A stretch of DNA of 40,255 nucleotides, taken from the NCBI GenBank assembly GCA_022446795.1, contig JAKVBX010000019.1:1-40255 (forward strand), read 5' to 3'. A model generated the notes under the pieces. The model was not told the DNA's origin. It worked only from the letters and a program-made list of their open reading frames with translations, and did no database searches. A program made the translations under genes and the position numbers. The DNA is from Phycisphaerales bacterium (lineage in GTDB: Bacteria > Planctomycetota > Phycisphaerae > Phycisphaerales > SM1A02). This document shows, piece by piece, positions 9,017 through 17,661 of the stretch. Position 1 is the first letter of the stretch, and every line of letters begins with the position of its first letter.

Positions 9017-10525
9017 ATGACCGACAGACCTCACGTCCTGGGAATCGACATCGGCACCAGCGGTGCCCGCGTCCTCGTCGTGGACCACGCCAGCGGCGAG
9101 GTGATCCGAACGGCCACCAGCGAGTACGGAAGCATCTCACCCCATGCCGGGTGGTCCGAACAACAGCCGCGGGACTGGTGGAGCGGGTGCTGTTCCGCGA
9201 TCCGACAGGCCCTTGCGGGAAGCGAGATCTCAGGCGAGTCCATTGCGGCCATCGGGCTCAGTGGCCAGATGCACGGCCTCGTTCTGATGGATGACAACGA
9301 CAGCGTGCTTCGACCTGCGATCCTGTGGAACGATCAACGCACGGCGGACGAATGCGAGTTGATGCACGAGACCATCGGCCTGCAGAGGCTCATCGAGATC
9401 ACCGGGAAGCCCGCGATGACCGGCTTCACGGCCCCGAAGATTCTCTGGGTCAAGCGTCACGAGCCCAAGATCTATGCCCGCAGCCGACACGTGCTGTTGC
9501 CCAAGGACTATGTTCGCTGGTGCCTCAGCGGCGTGCATTCAATCGATGTTGCCGATGCCTCGGGAACGTCGCTGCTGGACCTGGAACAGCGTGACTGGTC
9601 CAACGAACTTGTCTCTGGACTGGACCTGGACGCTCAATGGCTCCCGCCCGTGGCCGAGTCCGTCGATGTCACCGCCGAGGTCTCCCGTAGCGCCGCCGCC
9701 GAGACCGGTCTCCGCCCTGGAACGCCCATCGTCGCCGGTGCAGGCGACCAGGCTGCCGGAGGAATCGGCTGCGGAATCGGAGACGAATCGGTGATCTCCC
9801 TGAATCTCGGCACCTCCGGCGTGGTCTTTGCCGCCCGGGATGCTCGCCCGCATGATCCCAGTGGTGCCCTCCATGCCTACTGCCATGCCATGCCGGGAAC
9901 CTGGCATGTGATGGGCGTCATGCTCAGCGCCGGCGGCAGCCTGCGGTGGTACCGCGATACCTTCGAAGGCGCTGAAGCCTCGGCCTACGACCGCATCATC
10001 CAGGGCGCCCGGGGCGTCTCACCAGGATGCGATGGACTGAGCTTCCTGCCCTATCTCACGGGCGAGCGAACACCGCATGCCGATCCACACGCCCGCGGCG
10101 CCTTCACCGGCATCTCCAACCAGCATGAACGCGGTCACTTTGCGAGAGCCGTCCTGGAGGGCGTGCTGTTCGGACTCCGGGATGGACTCGACCTGGTCCA
10201 GGCCGATGGCCAGGCCGTCGACCGCATCCGAATGACTGGCGGTGGCGCCCGCAGCGACTTCTGGCGACAGATGGCCGCGGACGTCTTCGACCTGCCGATC
10301 TACACGGTCAATGTCACCGACGGATCCGCCTACGGCGCCGCCCTGCTGGCGCTCGTGGGCAGCGGTCACTTCCCGGACATCACGGAAGCGATGAAGACCT
10401 GCGTCCGGGAGACCGGTGAAACAACGCCCTCGCCCGACGCACGAGTCTATGGAGACATCCACGCGGCCTGGCGTGATCTCTACCCCGCGCTGGCGCCGAC
10501 GTTCACCCGGCACGACGACTCCTGA
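9017..10525 (+). CDS. xylB: Xylulokinase-like FGGY carbohydrate kinase
   Basis: A 502-residue kinase, close in length to E. coli XylB (484). It shows the FGGY N-terminal phosphate-binding stretch LGIDIGTSGARVLVVD, the sugar-binding region GLSGQMHGLV with ILWNDQRT, the catalytic-base motif GAGDQAAGGIG, and the C-terminal ATP-binding MTGGGARSDFWRQMAADVF. It probably phosphorylates D-xylulose with ATP in the cytoplasm, feeding the pentose phosphate pathway, although a related ketose is possible. ATG at 9017 follows a purine-rich GGAGGAGGGAGGG. It is divergent from the isomerase operon, so the two may share control. Its stop lies one base from the stop of the facing gene at 10527. Confidence 0.92.
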   Translation: MTDRPHVLGIDIGTSGARVLVVDHASGEVIRTATSEYGSISPHAGWSEQQPRDWWSGCCSAIRQALAGSEISGESIAAIGLSGQMHGLVLMDDNDSVLRPAILWNDQRTADECELMHETIGLQRLIEITGKPAMTGFTAPKILWVKRHEPKIYARSRHVLLPKDYVRWCLSGVHSIDVADASGTSLLDLEQRDWSNELVSGLDLDAQWLPPVAESVDVTAEVSRSAAAETGLRPGTPIVAGAGDQAAGGIGCGIGDESVISLNLGTSGVVFAARDARPHDPSGALHAYCHAMPGTWHVMGVMLSAGGSLRWYRDTFEGAEASAYDRIIQGARGVSPGCDGLSFLPYLTGERTPHADPHARGAFTGISNQHERGHFARAVLEGVLFGLRDGLDLVQADGQAVDRIRMTGGGARSDFWRQMAADVFDLPIYTVNVTDGSAYGAALLALVGSGHFPDITEAMKTCVRETGETTPSPDARVYGDIHAAWRDLYPALAPTFTRHDDS

Positions 10526-10526
10526 G

Positions 10527-11429
10527 TCAGTCGAGGACCGGCTCCGCCTCGGCCGCCACGCACTCATCAAACAGACCCGACAGCCGCCTGGTCATGGGCC
10601 CGATATCCCCCGTCCCGATCGTACGCCCATCGATCTCGACGACCGGCGCCAACTCGCCCATCGTTCCGGTGCAGAAGACCTCGTCCGCGCCGTAGGCGTG
10701 ATCAAGTTCCAGGTCGGCCTCGCGGCAGTCGATGCCCTCACGGCGACAGAGATCCAGCACGACCGATCGCGTGACCCCCTCGGGACAGGCCACCAGGAAA
10801 GACGTCGACACCGTCTCCCCATGAACGAAGAACAGGTGGGTGGCATTGGTCTCGGCGATGAAGCCCCGGGCATCCAGCATCAGGGCGTCATCGGCGCCCG
10901 CACCATTGGCCTCGATCTTCGCCATGATCGACTGCAGCAGGTTGCAGGAGTGGATCTGCTGGTTGAGCTGATCCGGTGAGAAACGGCGGATCGAACTCGT
11001 TGCCAGCTTCAGCCCCGTCTTGTCGTAGACCGGTGGCTTGTGCTCCGCCAGGACAATGAGCGTCGGCCCCGAGGTGTTCAACCGGGGGTCCATGCCACTG
11101 GTGACCTTCAACCCACGCGTCAACGTCAGCCGGATGTGCACGCCGTCACGCATGCCATTGGCTTCCAGCGTGCGCTTGACCTCCTGCATGATGTGCTCGT
11201 GGGACGGGATCTCCGCAAACGAGACCCACTCGGCGGATTTTCGGAGCCGATCCAGGTGCTGACGGAAGCGGAAGATCCGACCGTCGTAGACCCGCAGTCC
11301 CTCCCACACGGCATCGCCGCCCTGGACCACCGAGTCGAACGGGCTGATCCCCGCCTCGTCCCGGTGGCGGAGGTCACCATTGATGTTGATCAGGAGATCA
11401 CGATTGCGTTCATCGAATTGCTGCAGCAC
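10527..11429 (-). CDS. Class IV aminotransferase-like protein (BCAT/DAAT fold) with His at the PLP-lysine position
   Basis: A 300-residue protein with the class IV PLP fold. It has the N-terminal stretch ISPFDSVVQGGDAVWEGLRV, the pyridine-contacting Glu193 in GFIAETNATHLFF, the phosphate-binding GVTR (218-221), and a C-terminal GADEVFCTGTMGELAPVV like IlvE. By comparison with D-amino acid aminotransferase (IKSLNLL) and PabC (LKHLNRL), the Schiff-base lysine should sit three residues before the Asn of HSCNLL, but position 160 is His (codon CAC). A nearby Lys171 (MAKIEAN) aligns with a non-catalytic lysine of the family. It may therefore not be a standard branched-chain aminotransferase. The start is GTG, with a TGAGGTGA ribosome site 4 bases upstream; the gap to the upstream sulfotransferase gene is 8 bases, so the two are co-transcribed. 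Confidence 0.88.
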   Translation of the reverse strand: MLQQFDERNRDLLININGDLRHRDEAGISPFDSVVQGGDAVWEGLRVYDGRIFRFRQHLDRLRKSAEWVSFAEIPSHEHIMQEVKRTLEANGMRDGVHIRLTLTRGLKVTSGMDPRLNTSGPTLIVLAEHKPPVYDKTGLKLATSSIRRFSPDQLNQQIHSCNLLQSIMAKIEANGAGADDALMLDARGFIAETNATHLFFVHGETVSTSFLVACPEGVTRSVVLDLCRREGIDCREADLELDHAYGADEVFCTGTMGELAPVVEIDGRTIGTGDIGPMTRRLSGLFDECVAAEAEPVLD

Positions 11430-11437
11430 GGTTCACC

Positions 11438-12169
11438 TCAAGCCACGATCCGATGGACGTGGAGTTGATCGTAGAGGGCCTGGCACTCCTCGTGGACCTC
11501 CACGAGATGCGTCGGCAGTTCGCCCTCGCGTGGTCGCCAGGTCTCGAAACCCGTCGAGGCCCGGACCGAGTCGTACCAGAAGTCCGCCCAGGCCCCGTCA
11601 CTGTCGCGCGACCCGCTGGGCCAGGACAACATGGCCTCGTCAAAATCGAGTTGGAGGACATCGCACAGGGACGCCAGGGTCCCGCGTGGATTCTCCAGGA
11701 CATCGCGGGCCACCACCACGGGCGGTGTCTCCCCCGCTTCCCGACAGCGTTGGAAGATCTCCACCTGCTGGGGCATGCCGGTGTCGGCCAGCCCCATCTC
11801 CGGGTATCGCGCATGCAGCGAGAGAATCATCTCCCGCGGATCACGAAGGAGAAAGGCGTGGGTCACGGTCGCGTCGTCCATCCACGCCCGATCCATCCCG
11901 GGCAGCAGGTGATGGGCCATGTGCTTCTGGTAGACGACCGGCGAGTCGGGCGCCTGGACCAGTCGCGTGGCCACCGCCTCGTACGGAATCTCATGGGCAT
12001 GCGCCTGCAGGACATGATCCCGCCCGGGATGCGACAGCCCGGTCTGGTCCAGGTAGCACGCGTACAGCGGCTCATCCCAGACCGTGGTATCGGCTCGGTT
12101 CTCCCACGCTCGCATCATGGCCGTGGAGATGTTCCGAGGCCCGGACCACATGGCAATGACTCGGCCCAT
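11438..12169 (-). CDS. Small PAPS-type sulfotransferase-like protein
   Basis: A 243-residue P-loop protein of the sulfotransferase superfamily. Near the N-terminus WSGPRNISTAMMRAW fits the 5'-phosphosulfate-binding loop, with Arg in place of the usual Lys, followed by DEPLYACYL. In the middle FLLRDPREMILSL fits the 3'-phosphate-binding motif. No signal peptide is seen, so it acts in the cytoplasm. ATG at 12169 overlaps the stop of the permease gene by one base (TGATG), with AGGGG upstream; a GTG at 12187 is the alternative. From memory, plants encode proteins that fuse this kind of domain to the aminotransferase-like protein encoded next door, which would support a joint function. The acceptor that is sulfonated, if any, is unknown. 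Confidence 0.82.
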   Translation of the reverse strand: MGRVIAMWSGPRNISTAMMRAWENRADTTVWDEPLYACYLDQTGLSHPGRDHVLQAHAHEIPYEAVATRLVQAPDSPVVYQKHMAHHLLPGMDRAWMDDATVTHAFLLRDPREMILSLHARYPEMGLADTGMPQQVEIFQRCREAGETPPVVVARDVLENPRGTLASLCDVLQLDFDEAMLSWPSGSRDSDGAWADFWYDSVRASTGFETWRPREGELPTHLVEVHEECQALYDQLHVHRIVA

Positions 12170-13725
12170 CAGTCGCCCCTGATCCACCGCTTGCGTGTCT
12201 CTTCCGCCCGCGGAAGATCAGCATCCTTGCCCCAGGCCGGGTTGCGGCACTGGAAGAAGATGAACGGCAGGATCACCGTGACCGAGAAGCCGATCGCCAC
12301 GATGGGAATCAGCGTCGAGGCCGACATCTTGATCTCGATCTGCGACGGCGGGAAGAACCCGATCACGATTCCGCTCGCGCATCCCAGGAGGCCGACGCCA
12401 CCGACGATCAGGACACCAGGCAGTCCACCCGGAATTCGGAACGGGCGTTTCACGTTCGGCTGACTGATTCGAAGTCGAATCAGCGAGATGAACATCAACC
12501 CGTACATCACGAGGTAGATCTGGGCGGAGATGATCGTCAGGATGTAGAACACCCGGTTCATGTCCAGCACCAGGTTCAACAGGCAGATCAGGGAGACGAC
12601 CACCGCCTGCACCAGCATGACGTTCCGTGGTGCACCGCCGGAGGTTGTTCGCTGGAAGACCGGTGGAATGACCCCGTCATCGGCCGCTACTCGAAGCGAC
12701 TCGGTCGGCCCAATGACCCAGACCATGATGTGACCGATCATCCCGAACAGGGCGAGGAAGGCGATCACCGGCAACAACCACTCGATCCCCAGCGGGCCAA
12801 AGACCTTCTGGAAGACCTGCAACGTACCGGCCGTGAGGTCCATCTCGTCCAGCGGCACCAGGACCGCCACGCTCAAGGCTCCGAGGATCGAGATCACCAG
12901 GATCAGCACCCCGGAGATGAGCAGGGCCAGCGGAATGGACCGCTGGATGTTCCGGACCCGTCGGAAGTGAACCGCATTCACTTCCAGGCCCGACAGGAAC
13001 GAGAACACCGCCACCGCCGCGACCAGGGCACCGAAGGTCGACACCGTGGAGGTCGACTCCTTGGCACCAGTCTGGGTTGGCGTGAAGTCGAACAAGGCGT
13101 CCCAGGTCAAGGGCACGTAGCTCTCGTTTCCGCTGGCAATCCACCAGATCGCAAACGCGATGGCCAGGAGCACCGGGATGAACGTCCCGGCGTACAGGAA
13201 GATGGTCGTGATGAGACCGCTGAAATGCAGGCCGCGGAAGTTGACCAGGGTGGCGGCCCAGAACACGATCAGCAGGATCGGCAGCGTGAACCAGACGTAG
13301 TTCTCGTACTCGGGGTTGAACATGTAGGCGATCGATGTCGCACAGAGCGCCAGGACCGTCGGGTACCAGACCACGATCTGGACCCACTGGCACCAGATGC
13401 CCACGAAGGCCATCCGCTGTCCGAGCGCCTCCTTGATCCAGTTGTAGACCCCGCCCTCAGCGGGCCATCCCCCACCCAGTTCGGCCGCCGTCAGCCCCAC
13501 CGGGAGGAAGAAGATCAGCGTGAAGAAGGCGTACAGGACAATCAGGCTGAGGCCATAGTTGCCCATGGTCGGCAGGCCTTCGAGGCCAACCACGACGGCC
13601 ACGTTCATCATCGCCAGGACGAAGAGCGAGAGCCGCTTGCCCGACAGTCCGCCGCCTGAATCTGTACCGGAGCCATGCACGGGATGAACAGTACCCGATC
13701 TGGAGCCTTCGCTGCCGAGGGGCAC
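12169..13725 (-). CDS. APC-superfamily amino acid permease
   Basis: About 518 residues with twelve or so hydrophobic segments. The first, after a polar leader of about 30 residues (LSLFVLAMMNVAVVVGLEGL), and the following GLTAAELGGGWPAEGGVYNWIKEAL are typical of APC transporters of the glutamate/GABA exchanger type. It probably imports or exchanges an amino acid or amine across the inner membrane. The start is uncertain: GTG at 13725 has a weak GGTGAAG upstream, and GTG at 13680 is an alternative that would leave more room for the divergent promoter. It is the first gene of the operon with the sulfotransferase and the aminotransferase-like gene, which hints that its substrate is the one they process. 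Confidence 0.88.
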   Translation of the reverse strand: MPLGSEGSRSGTVHPVHGSGTDSGGGLSGKRLSLFVLAMMNVAVVVGLEGLPTMGNYGLSLIVLYAFFTLIFFLPVGLTAAELGGGWPAEGGVYNWIKEALGQRMAFVGIWCQWVQIVVWYPTVLALCATSIAYMFNPEYENYVWFTLPILLIVFWAATLVNFRGLHFSGLITTIFLYAGTFIPVLLAIAFAIWWIASGNESYVPLTWDALFDFTPTQTGAKESTSTVSTFGALVAAVAVFSFLSGLEVNAVHFRRVRNIQRSIPLALLISGVLILVISILGALSVAVLVPLDEMDLTAGTLQVFQKVFGPLGIEWLLPVIAFLALFGMIGHIMVWVIGPTESLRVAADDGVIPPVFQRTTSGGAPRNVMLVQAVVVSLICLLNLVLDMNRVFYILTIISAQIYLVMYGLMFISLIRLRISQPNVKRPFRIPGGLPGVLIVGGVGLLGCASGIVIGFFPPSQIEIKMSASTLIPIVAIGFSVTVILPFIFFQCRNPAWGKDADLPRAEETRKRWIRGD

Positions 13726-13762
13726 TACACTTCACCGCCACCCGCAACCGATGGAGCCCGTC

Positions 13763-14338
13763 ATGACCCCACGTATCCTCGCGTTCAGCGGCAGCCTCCG
13801 CCGCAACTCCTGGAACCAGAAACTCGTCGAGATCGCGGCCCAGGGCGCCCGGGATGCCGGTGCGGAGGTCACGCTGATCCACCTCGCGGACTACCCGCTG
13901 CCGGTCTACAACGAGGACCTGGAGGCCGAGGATGGCCTGCCGAGTCAGGCCACCGAACTGAAGGACCTCTTCCGGGCCCACCAGGGACTCCTGATCGCCT
14001 CACCGGAGTACAACAGCTCCGTGACCGCAGCGCTCAAGAACACCATTGACTGGATTTCCCGACCGCAGGAAGACTGCCCACCACTGGATTGCTATGACGG
14101 CAAGATCGCCGGGCTGATGGCGACCTCGCCGGGAGCACTCGGCGGATTGCGTGGCCTCGGTCCGATTCGCTCGATCCTCGGCAACATCAAGGTCACCGTG
14201 CTCCCCCGGCAGGTGGCGCTGCCACGATGCCATGAAGCCCTGGCGGAACCTGGACGCATCACGCCCGACGCCCTGCATGAGCAGGTTCTCCTGGTCGGGG
14301 CCGAGGTGGCTGAAGCCGCCCGCCGAATGCACCTGTGA
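13763..14338 (+). CDS. NAD(P)H-dependent FMN reductase family protein
   Basis: A 191-residue flavodoxin-fold protein. FSGSLRRNSWNQKL is the FMN phosphate-binding loop and ASPEYNSSVTAALKNTIDW is the characteristic second FMN-binding motif of the SsuE/ChrR/azoreductase-like family. It reduces FMN or small quinone and metal substrates with NAD(P)H in the cytoplasm. ATG at 13763 is preferred because GGAG lies 6 bases upstream, while the in-frame ATG at 13751 lacks a ribosome site. It is divergent from the permease, and its stop codon directly abuts the stop of the facing sufE-like gene, with no bases between. Confidence 0.91.
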   Translation: MTPRILAFSGSLRRNSWNQKLVEIAAQGARDAGAEVTLIHLADYPLPVYNEDLEAEDGLPSQATELKDLFRAHQGLLIASPEYNSSVTAALKNTIDWISRPQEDCPPLDCYDGKIAGLMATSPGALGGLRGLGPIRSILGNIKVTVLPRQVALPRCHEALAEPGRITPDALHEQVLLVGAEVAEAARRMHL

Positions 14339-14773
14339 CTACGCCGCGGCCAGTGCCGCCGCCCGCGACCGCACCTGACGAACCATGCCGTGCAGACCAT
14401 TGCTGCGTGTCGGGCTCAGGTGTTCATGCAGGCCAAGTGCGCTGAACTGAGCCTCCAAGTCACAGGTTGCGATCTCGGCCGCTGTGCGCCCCGACAACAT
14501 GATGATCACCATCGCGGCGAGGCCCTTGACCAGGTCCGAGTCGCTGTGCGCCCGCAGGCGTACCGGCGCCTCCGGGCCATCCGGTGATTCCGCTGATACC
14601 CAGACCGTGCTCTGGCACCCGTGAACCAGGTTCTCCTCGACCTGCTCCGACTCGGGCATCGGAGGGAGCTTCCGGCCCAGGTCCATGATGAACCGATACC
14701 GGTCCTCCCAGTCCTCGAGGAACTCGAAGGCCTCGTTCAATTGCGACAGGCTCATCGGTGCAGATTCGGTCAC
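14339..14773 (-). CDS. sufE: SufE-family cysteine desulfurase activator
   Basis: A 144-residue SufE-like protein. The conserved sulfur-accepting cysteine is Cys53 in NLVHGCQSTVWV, matching Cys51 of E. coli SufE, and the helix SDSDLVKGLAAMVIIMLSG is also typical. It takes persulfide sulfur from a SufS-type desulfurase and passes it to Fe-S cluster assembly. GTG at 14773 overlaps the stop of the upstream molybdopterin gene by four bases (GTGA); ATG at 14755 is an alternative start. No other suf gene is in the window, so this copy is separated from its expected partners. Confidence 0.92.
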   Translation of the reverse strand: MTESAPMSLSQLNEAFEFLEDWEDRYRFIMDLGRKLPPMPESEQVEENLVHGCQSTVWVSAESPDGPEAPVRLRAHSDSDLVKGLAAMVIIMLSGRTAAEIATCDLEAQFSALGLHEHLSPTRSNGLHGMVRQVRSRAAALAAA

Positions 14774-15309
14774 GGCTTCATTGTAGCGCCGGGCCGGAAA
14801 GCCACCAACCGATCAGGGTTGGTTTCCAACCGTGGCCCGCCGATCAGGTCCAGGCAGTACGGCACCGCGGCAAAGACCGCGTCCAGGCATTCCCCGATCG
14901 CCGCGGGCTTCCCGGGCAGGTTGATGATCAACGTCGATCCACGGGTCCCAGCCAGTTGCCGGGACAGGATGGCCGTCGGCACGGATTTGAGCGACTCGGT
15001 CCGCATCAACTCACCGAACCCGGGCAGGATTCGCTGGCAGACCGCCTCGGTCGCCTCGGGTGTGACATCACGTGGTGCGGGTCCGGTCCCCCCGGTCGTC
15101 ACGACCAGGCCACAGCCCACGTCGTCGCACAGTTCCCTGAGAACCGACTCGATCAGTGGTTGCTCATCCGGAACCACCCGACCCACGGCTCGCCATGAAC
15201 TGGACAGGACCTCGTTGAGCCACTGCTCGATGGCCGGACCGCCGCGGTCCTCGTATTCCCCACGATGGGCCCGGTCGGATACGGTGACAATGCCAATATC
15301 AGCAGTCAT
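14770..15309 (-). CDS. mog: Molybdopterin adenylyltransferase (MogA/MoaB family)
   Basis: A 179-residue protein of the MoCF-biosynthesis family. GIVTVSDRAHRGEYEDRGGP near the N-terminus and VVTTGGTGPAPRDVTPEAT in the middle are the nucleotide and molybdopterin-binding motifs; TLIINLPGKPAAIGECLDAV closes the domain. It activates molybdopterin by adenylylation before metal insertion. ATG at 15309 is chosen as the first start that keeps the family's N-terminus; ATG at 15318 is possible, and neither has a strong ribosome site. It lies 26 bases from the divergent RidA-like gene and overlaps the sufE-like gene by four bases. No molybdoenzyme gene is visible nearby. Confidence 0.9.
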   Translation of the reverse strand: MTADIGIVTVSDRAHRGEYEDRGGPAIEQWLNEVLSSSWRAVGRVVPDEQPLIESVLRELCDDVGCGLVVTTGGTGPAPRDVTPEATEAVCQRILPGFGELMRTESLKSVPTAILSRQLAGTRGSTLIINLPGKPAAIGECLDAVFAAVPYCLDLIGGPRLETNPDRLVAFRPGATMKP

Positions 15310-15335
15310 GACCACCATGCTACCGGAGTCCCACC

Positions 15336-15725
15336 ATGACGCGCCAGAACATCTCCAGCGGAGCACCCTGGGAAGTCCAGTTCGGGTACTCCCGTGCCGT
15401 CCGGATCAAGGACCGCATCATCGTTTCGGGCACGATTGCCGTGGATGAGGCCGGGCGCCTGCTGTATCCGGACGACCCCGCGGGACAGGTCGGCGTGGTG
15501 TTCGATCGCATTGAGACGGCCATCCGATCCGCGGGCGGCACGCTCCAGGATGTCGTGAGCCTGCGGATCTACATCACCAGGATGGAGGACGCGGAGACCA
15601 TCGGGCACGCATTCAAGCAACGGCTTGGCAACATCAACCCAGTCGCGACCATGGTTGCCGTCGCCGCCCTCTTCGCGGATGCACGTGTCGAAATCGAGGC
15701 GGAGGCTGCGGTGCCAAGCGCCTGA
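15336..15725 (+). CDS. RidA/YjgF family protein
   Basis: A 129-residue RidA-like protein, the usual family length. The core reads KDRIIVSGTIAVDE, then DVVSLRIYITRMEDAETIG and NPVATMVAVAALFADARVEIE. RidA proteins hydrolyse reactive enamine or imine intermediates released by PLP enzymes. This branch (SLRIYITRM, no arginine at the classical RidA Arg105-type position that I can identify) may have another activity. The ATG has no clear ribosome site. Its 3' end lies 10 bases from the stop of typA, which faces it. Confidence 0.88.
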   Translation: MTRQNISSGAPWEVQFGYSRAVRIKDRIIVSGTIAVDEAGRLLYPDDPAGQVGVVFDRIETAIRSAGGTLQDVVSLRIYITRMEDAETIGHAFKQRLGNINPVATMVAVAALFADARVEIEAEAAVPSA

Positions 15726-15735
15726 AGCGCCGTCG

Positions 15736-17592
15736 TCAGGTCGCCGCCTTCAACTTGCGGGCGATCTGCTTCCGCTTGCTCTCGTCGAGGATCTTCTTGC
15801 GGAGCCGGATGGCATCCGGAGTGATCTCGACCAGTTCATCGTCCTGGATGTACTCCAACGCGGACTCCAACGTGATCTCCCGGGACGCCTTCAGGACAAC
15901 CGTGGCCTCCTTGGTGGACTCGCGGACGTTCGAGAAGGCCTTGCCCTTCACGATGTTCACACCCAGGTCGTTGTCCCGGGAGTTCTCACCGACGACCTGC
16001 CCGGCATAGACGACCTCCTGGGGCTCGACGAAGAGAATGCCCCGCTGGGAGATGTTGATCATCGAGTAGGTTGCCGCCTGGCCATTCATGGTCGCGATCA
16101 GCACGCCATTGCTTCGCCGGTAGGCCGTCGTTCGGGTCGGTGCGTACTTCTGGAAGCAGTGATACATGACCGCCTCGCCACCGGTTGCGGTCAGCATGTG
16201 GCTGCGCAGACCGATCAGGCCCCGTGCCGGGATCTCGCACTCGATGTGCATGCGATCCCCACGCTGCTCCAGCGACTGGACTTCACCGCCACGCGTCCCC
16301 AGCAGTTCCATTGCGGCACCGACATGTCCCTCGTCAACATCCAGGGTCAGCAACTCGATGGGCTCGCACCGCACGCCATCGATTTCCTTCTCGATGACCT
16401 GGGGCCGCCCGACCGTCAACTCGTACCCCTCGCGCCTCATGTTCTCCAGGAGAATCCCCAGGTGCAGCAGGCCACGGCCGGCGACCTTGAACTCCTCGGC
16501 ACTGTCGCCGGGCTCGACACGCAGCGCCAGGTTGCTCCGCAGTTCCCGCTCCAGCCGATCAGCGATCTGCCGCGAGGTCACGTACTGCCCGGAACGACCT
16601 GCGTTGGGCGAGTCATTGATGCGGAAGAGCATGTGCAGGGTCGGCTCATCGACCGCGATGCGGGCAATGGGATTGGGTTGTTCCGGACAGGCGATCGTGT
16701 CACCGATCTCGAACTCCCCGATGCCCTCCACGGCACACAGGTCCCCCACGGAGATCAACTCGGCGGGCGCCTTGCCCAGGTCCTTGAACCGATAGATCTT
16801 CTGGGCCCGGGCCATGCGATGGTTGTGCTCGTGGCAGACCGTGACCGCCTGCCCGGCGGACAGGGCGCCGGCGAAGATCCGGCCGATGGCAATCCGCCCC
16901 GCGTAGGGCGAGTAGTCCTGGCTGGCGATGAGCATCTGCAGCGGCACGTCGGCATAACCCACCGGCGCCGGGATGTGTTCCATGATCCCATCCAGCAGAG
17001 GCTGCATGTCACCCTCGTGAACCCCTTCGTCGGTGGAAGTCCAGCCATCGCGGCCGGACGCGTAGAAGATCGGGAACTCGAGCCGTTCATCGCTGGCCCC
17101 GAGGGCCACGAGCAGGTCGAAGACCTCGGTCAACACGTCATCGGGCCGGGCATTGGGACGATCACACTTGTTCACGACGACGACGATGGGATGATCCAGT
17201 TCCAGCGCCTTGCCCACGACGAAGCGGGTCTGGGGCATCGGGCCCTCGAAGGCATCCACGAGCAGCAGAACGCCATCGGCCATCTTGAGGACACGCTCCA
17301 CCTCGCCACCGAAGTCGGCGTGGCCGGGCGTATCGATGATGTTGATTCGGCAGGTCTTGCCATCATTCGCCCCGGACTGGGGCCGATAGGTCACGCAGCA
17401 GTTCTTGGACGTGATCGTGATCCCCCGCTCCCGCTCCAGCGGGTCGGAATCCAGGACGCAGTCCGATTCCGACCGGTCCAGCGTCATCGAACCACAGAAA
17501 TCCAGCAGCGAGTCGACCAGCGTCGTCTTGCCGTGATCGACATGCGCAATGATGGCGATGTTGCGGAGGTTGGGATCAGCAGTATGCAGCAT
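15736..17592 (-). CDS. typA: GTP-binding translational GTPase TypA/BipA
   Basis: A 618-residue GTPase, near the 607 of E. coli BipA. The GTPase motifs are clear: G1 HVDHGKTTL (residues 17-25), ERERGITI (53-60), the G3 [16 protein letters not shown], and G4 NKCD. Domains II, III and V and the BipA-specific C-terminal region follow, with the typical [16 protein letters not shown] (the EF-G like region) and [18 protein letters not shown]. It acts on the ribosome, in 50S assembly and stress adaptation. The ribosome site is weak. The gene stands alone between two differently oriented neighbours. Confidence 0.97.
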   Translation of the reverse strand: MLHTADPNLRNIAIIAHVDHGKTTLVDSLLDFCGSMTLDRSESDCVLDSDPLERERGITITSKNCCVTYRPQSGANDGKTCRINIIDTPGHADFGGEVERVLKMADGVLLLVDAFEGPMPQTRFVVGKALELDHPIVVVVNKCDRPNARPDDVLTEVFDLLVALGASDERLEFPIFYASGRDGWTSTDEGVHEGDMQPLLDGIMEHIPAPVGYADVPLQMLIASQDYSPYAGRIAIGRIFAGALSAGQAVTVCHEHNHRMARAQKIYRFKDLGKAPAELISVGDLCAVEGIGEFEIGDTIACPEQPNPIARIAVDEPTLHMLFRINDSPNAGRSGQYVTSRQIADRLERELRSNLALRVEPGDSAEEFKVAGRGLLHLGILLENMRREGYELTVGRPQVIEKEIDGVRCEPIELLTLDVDEGHVGAAMELLGTRGGEVQSLEQRGDRMHIECEIPARGLIGLRSHMLTATGGEAVMYHCFQKYAPTRTTAYRRSNGVLIATMNGQAATYSMINISQRGILFVEPQEVVYAGQVVGENSRDNDLGVNIVKGKAFSNVRESTKEATVVLKASREITLESALEYIQDDELVEITPDAIRLRKKILDESKRKQIARKLKAAT

Positions 17593-17661
17593 GGTGAGCC
17601 TGGGCCGGGGAAGGGCCGGAACGATACCACAGGACTCCCCCGGCGAACAGCACCCCGCCGA

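Noticed and set aside
10527-11429. Straight annotation as branched-chain aminotransferase ilvE
   Set aside because: The fold is right, but the catalytic lysine position is His, so the function cannot be assumed.
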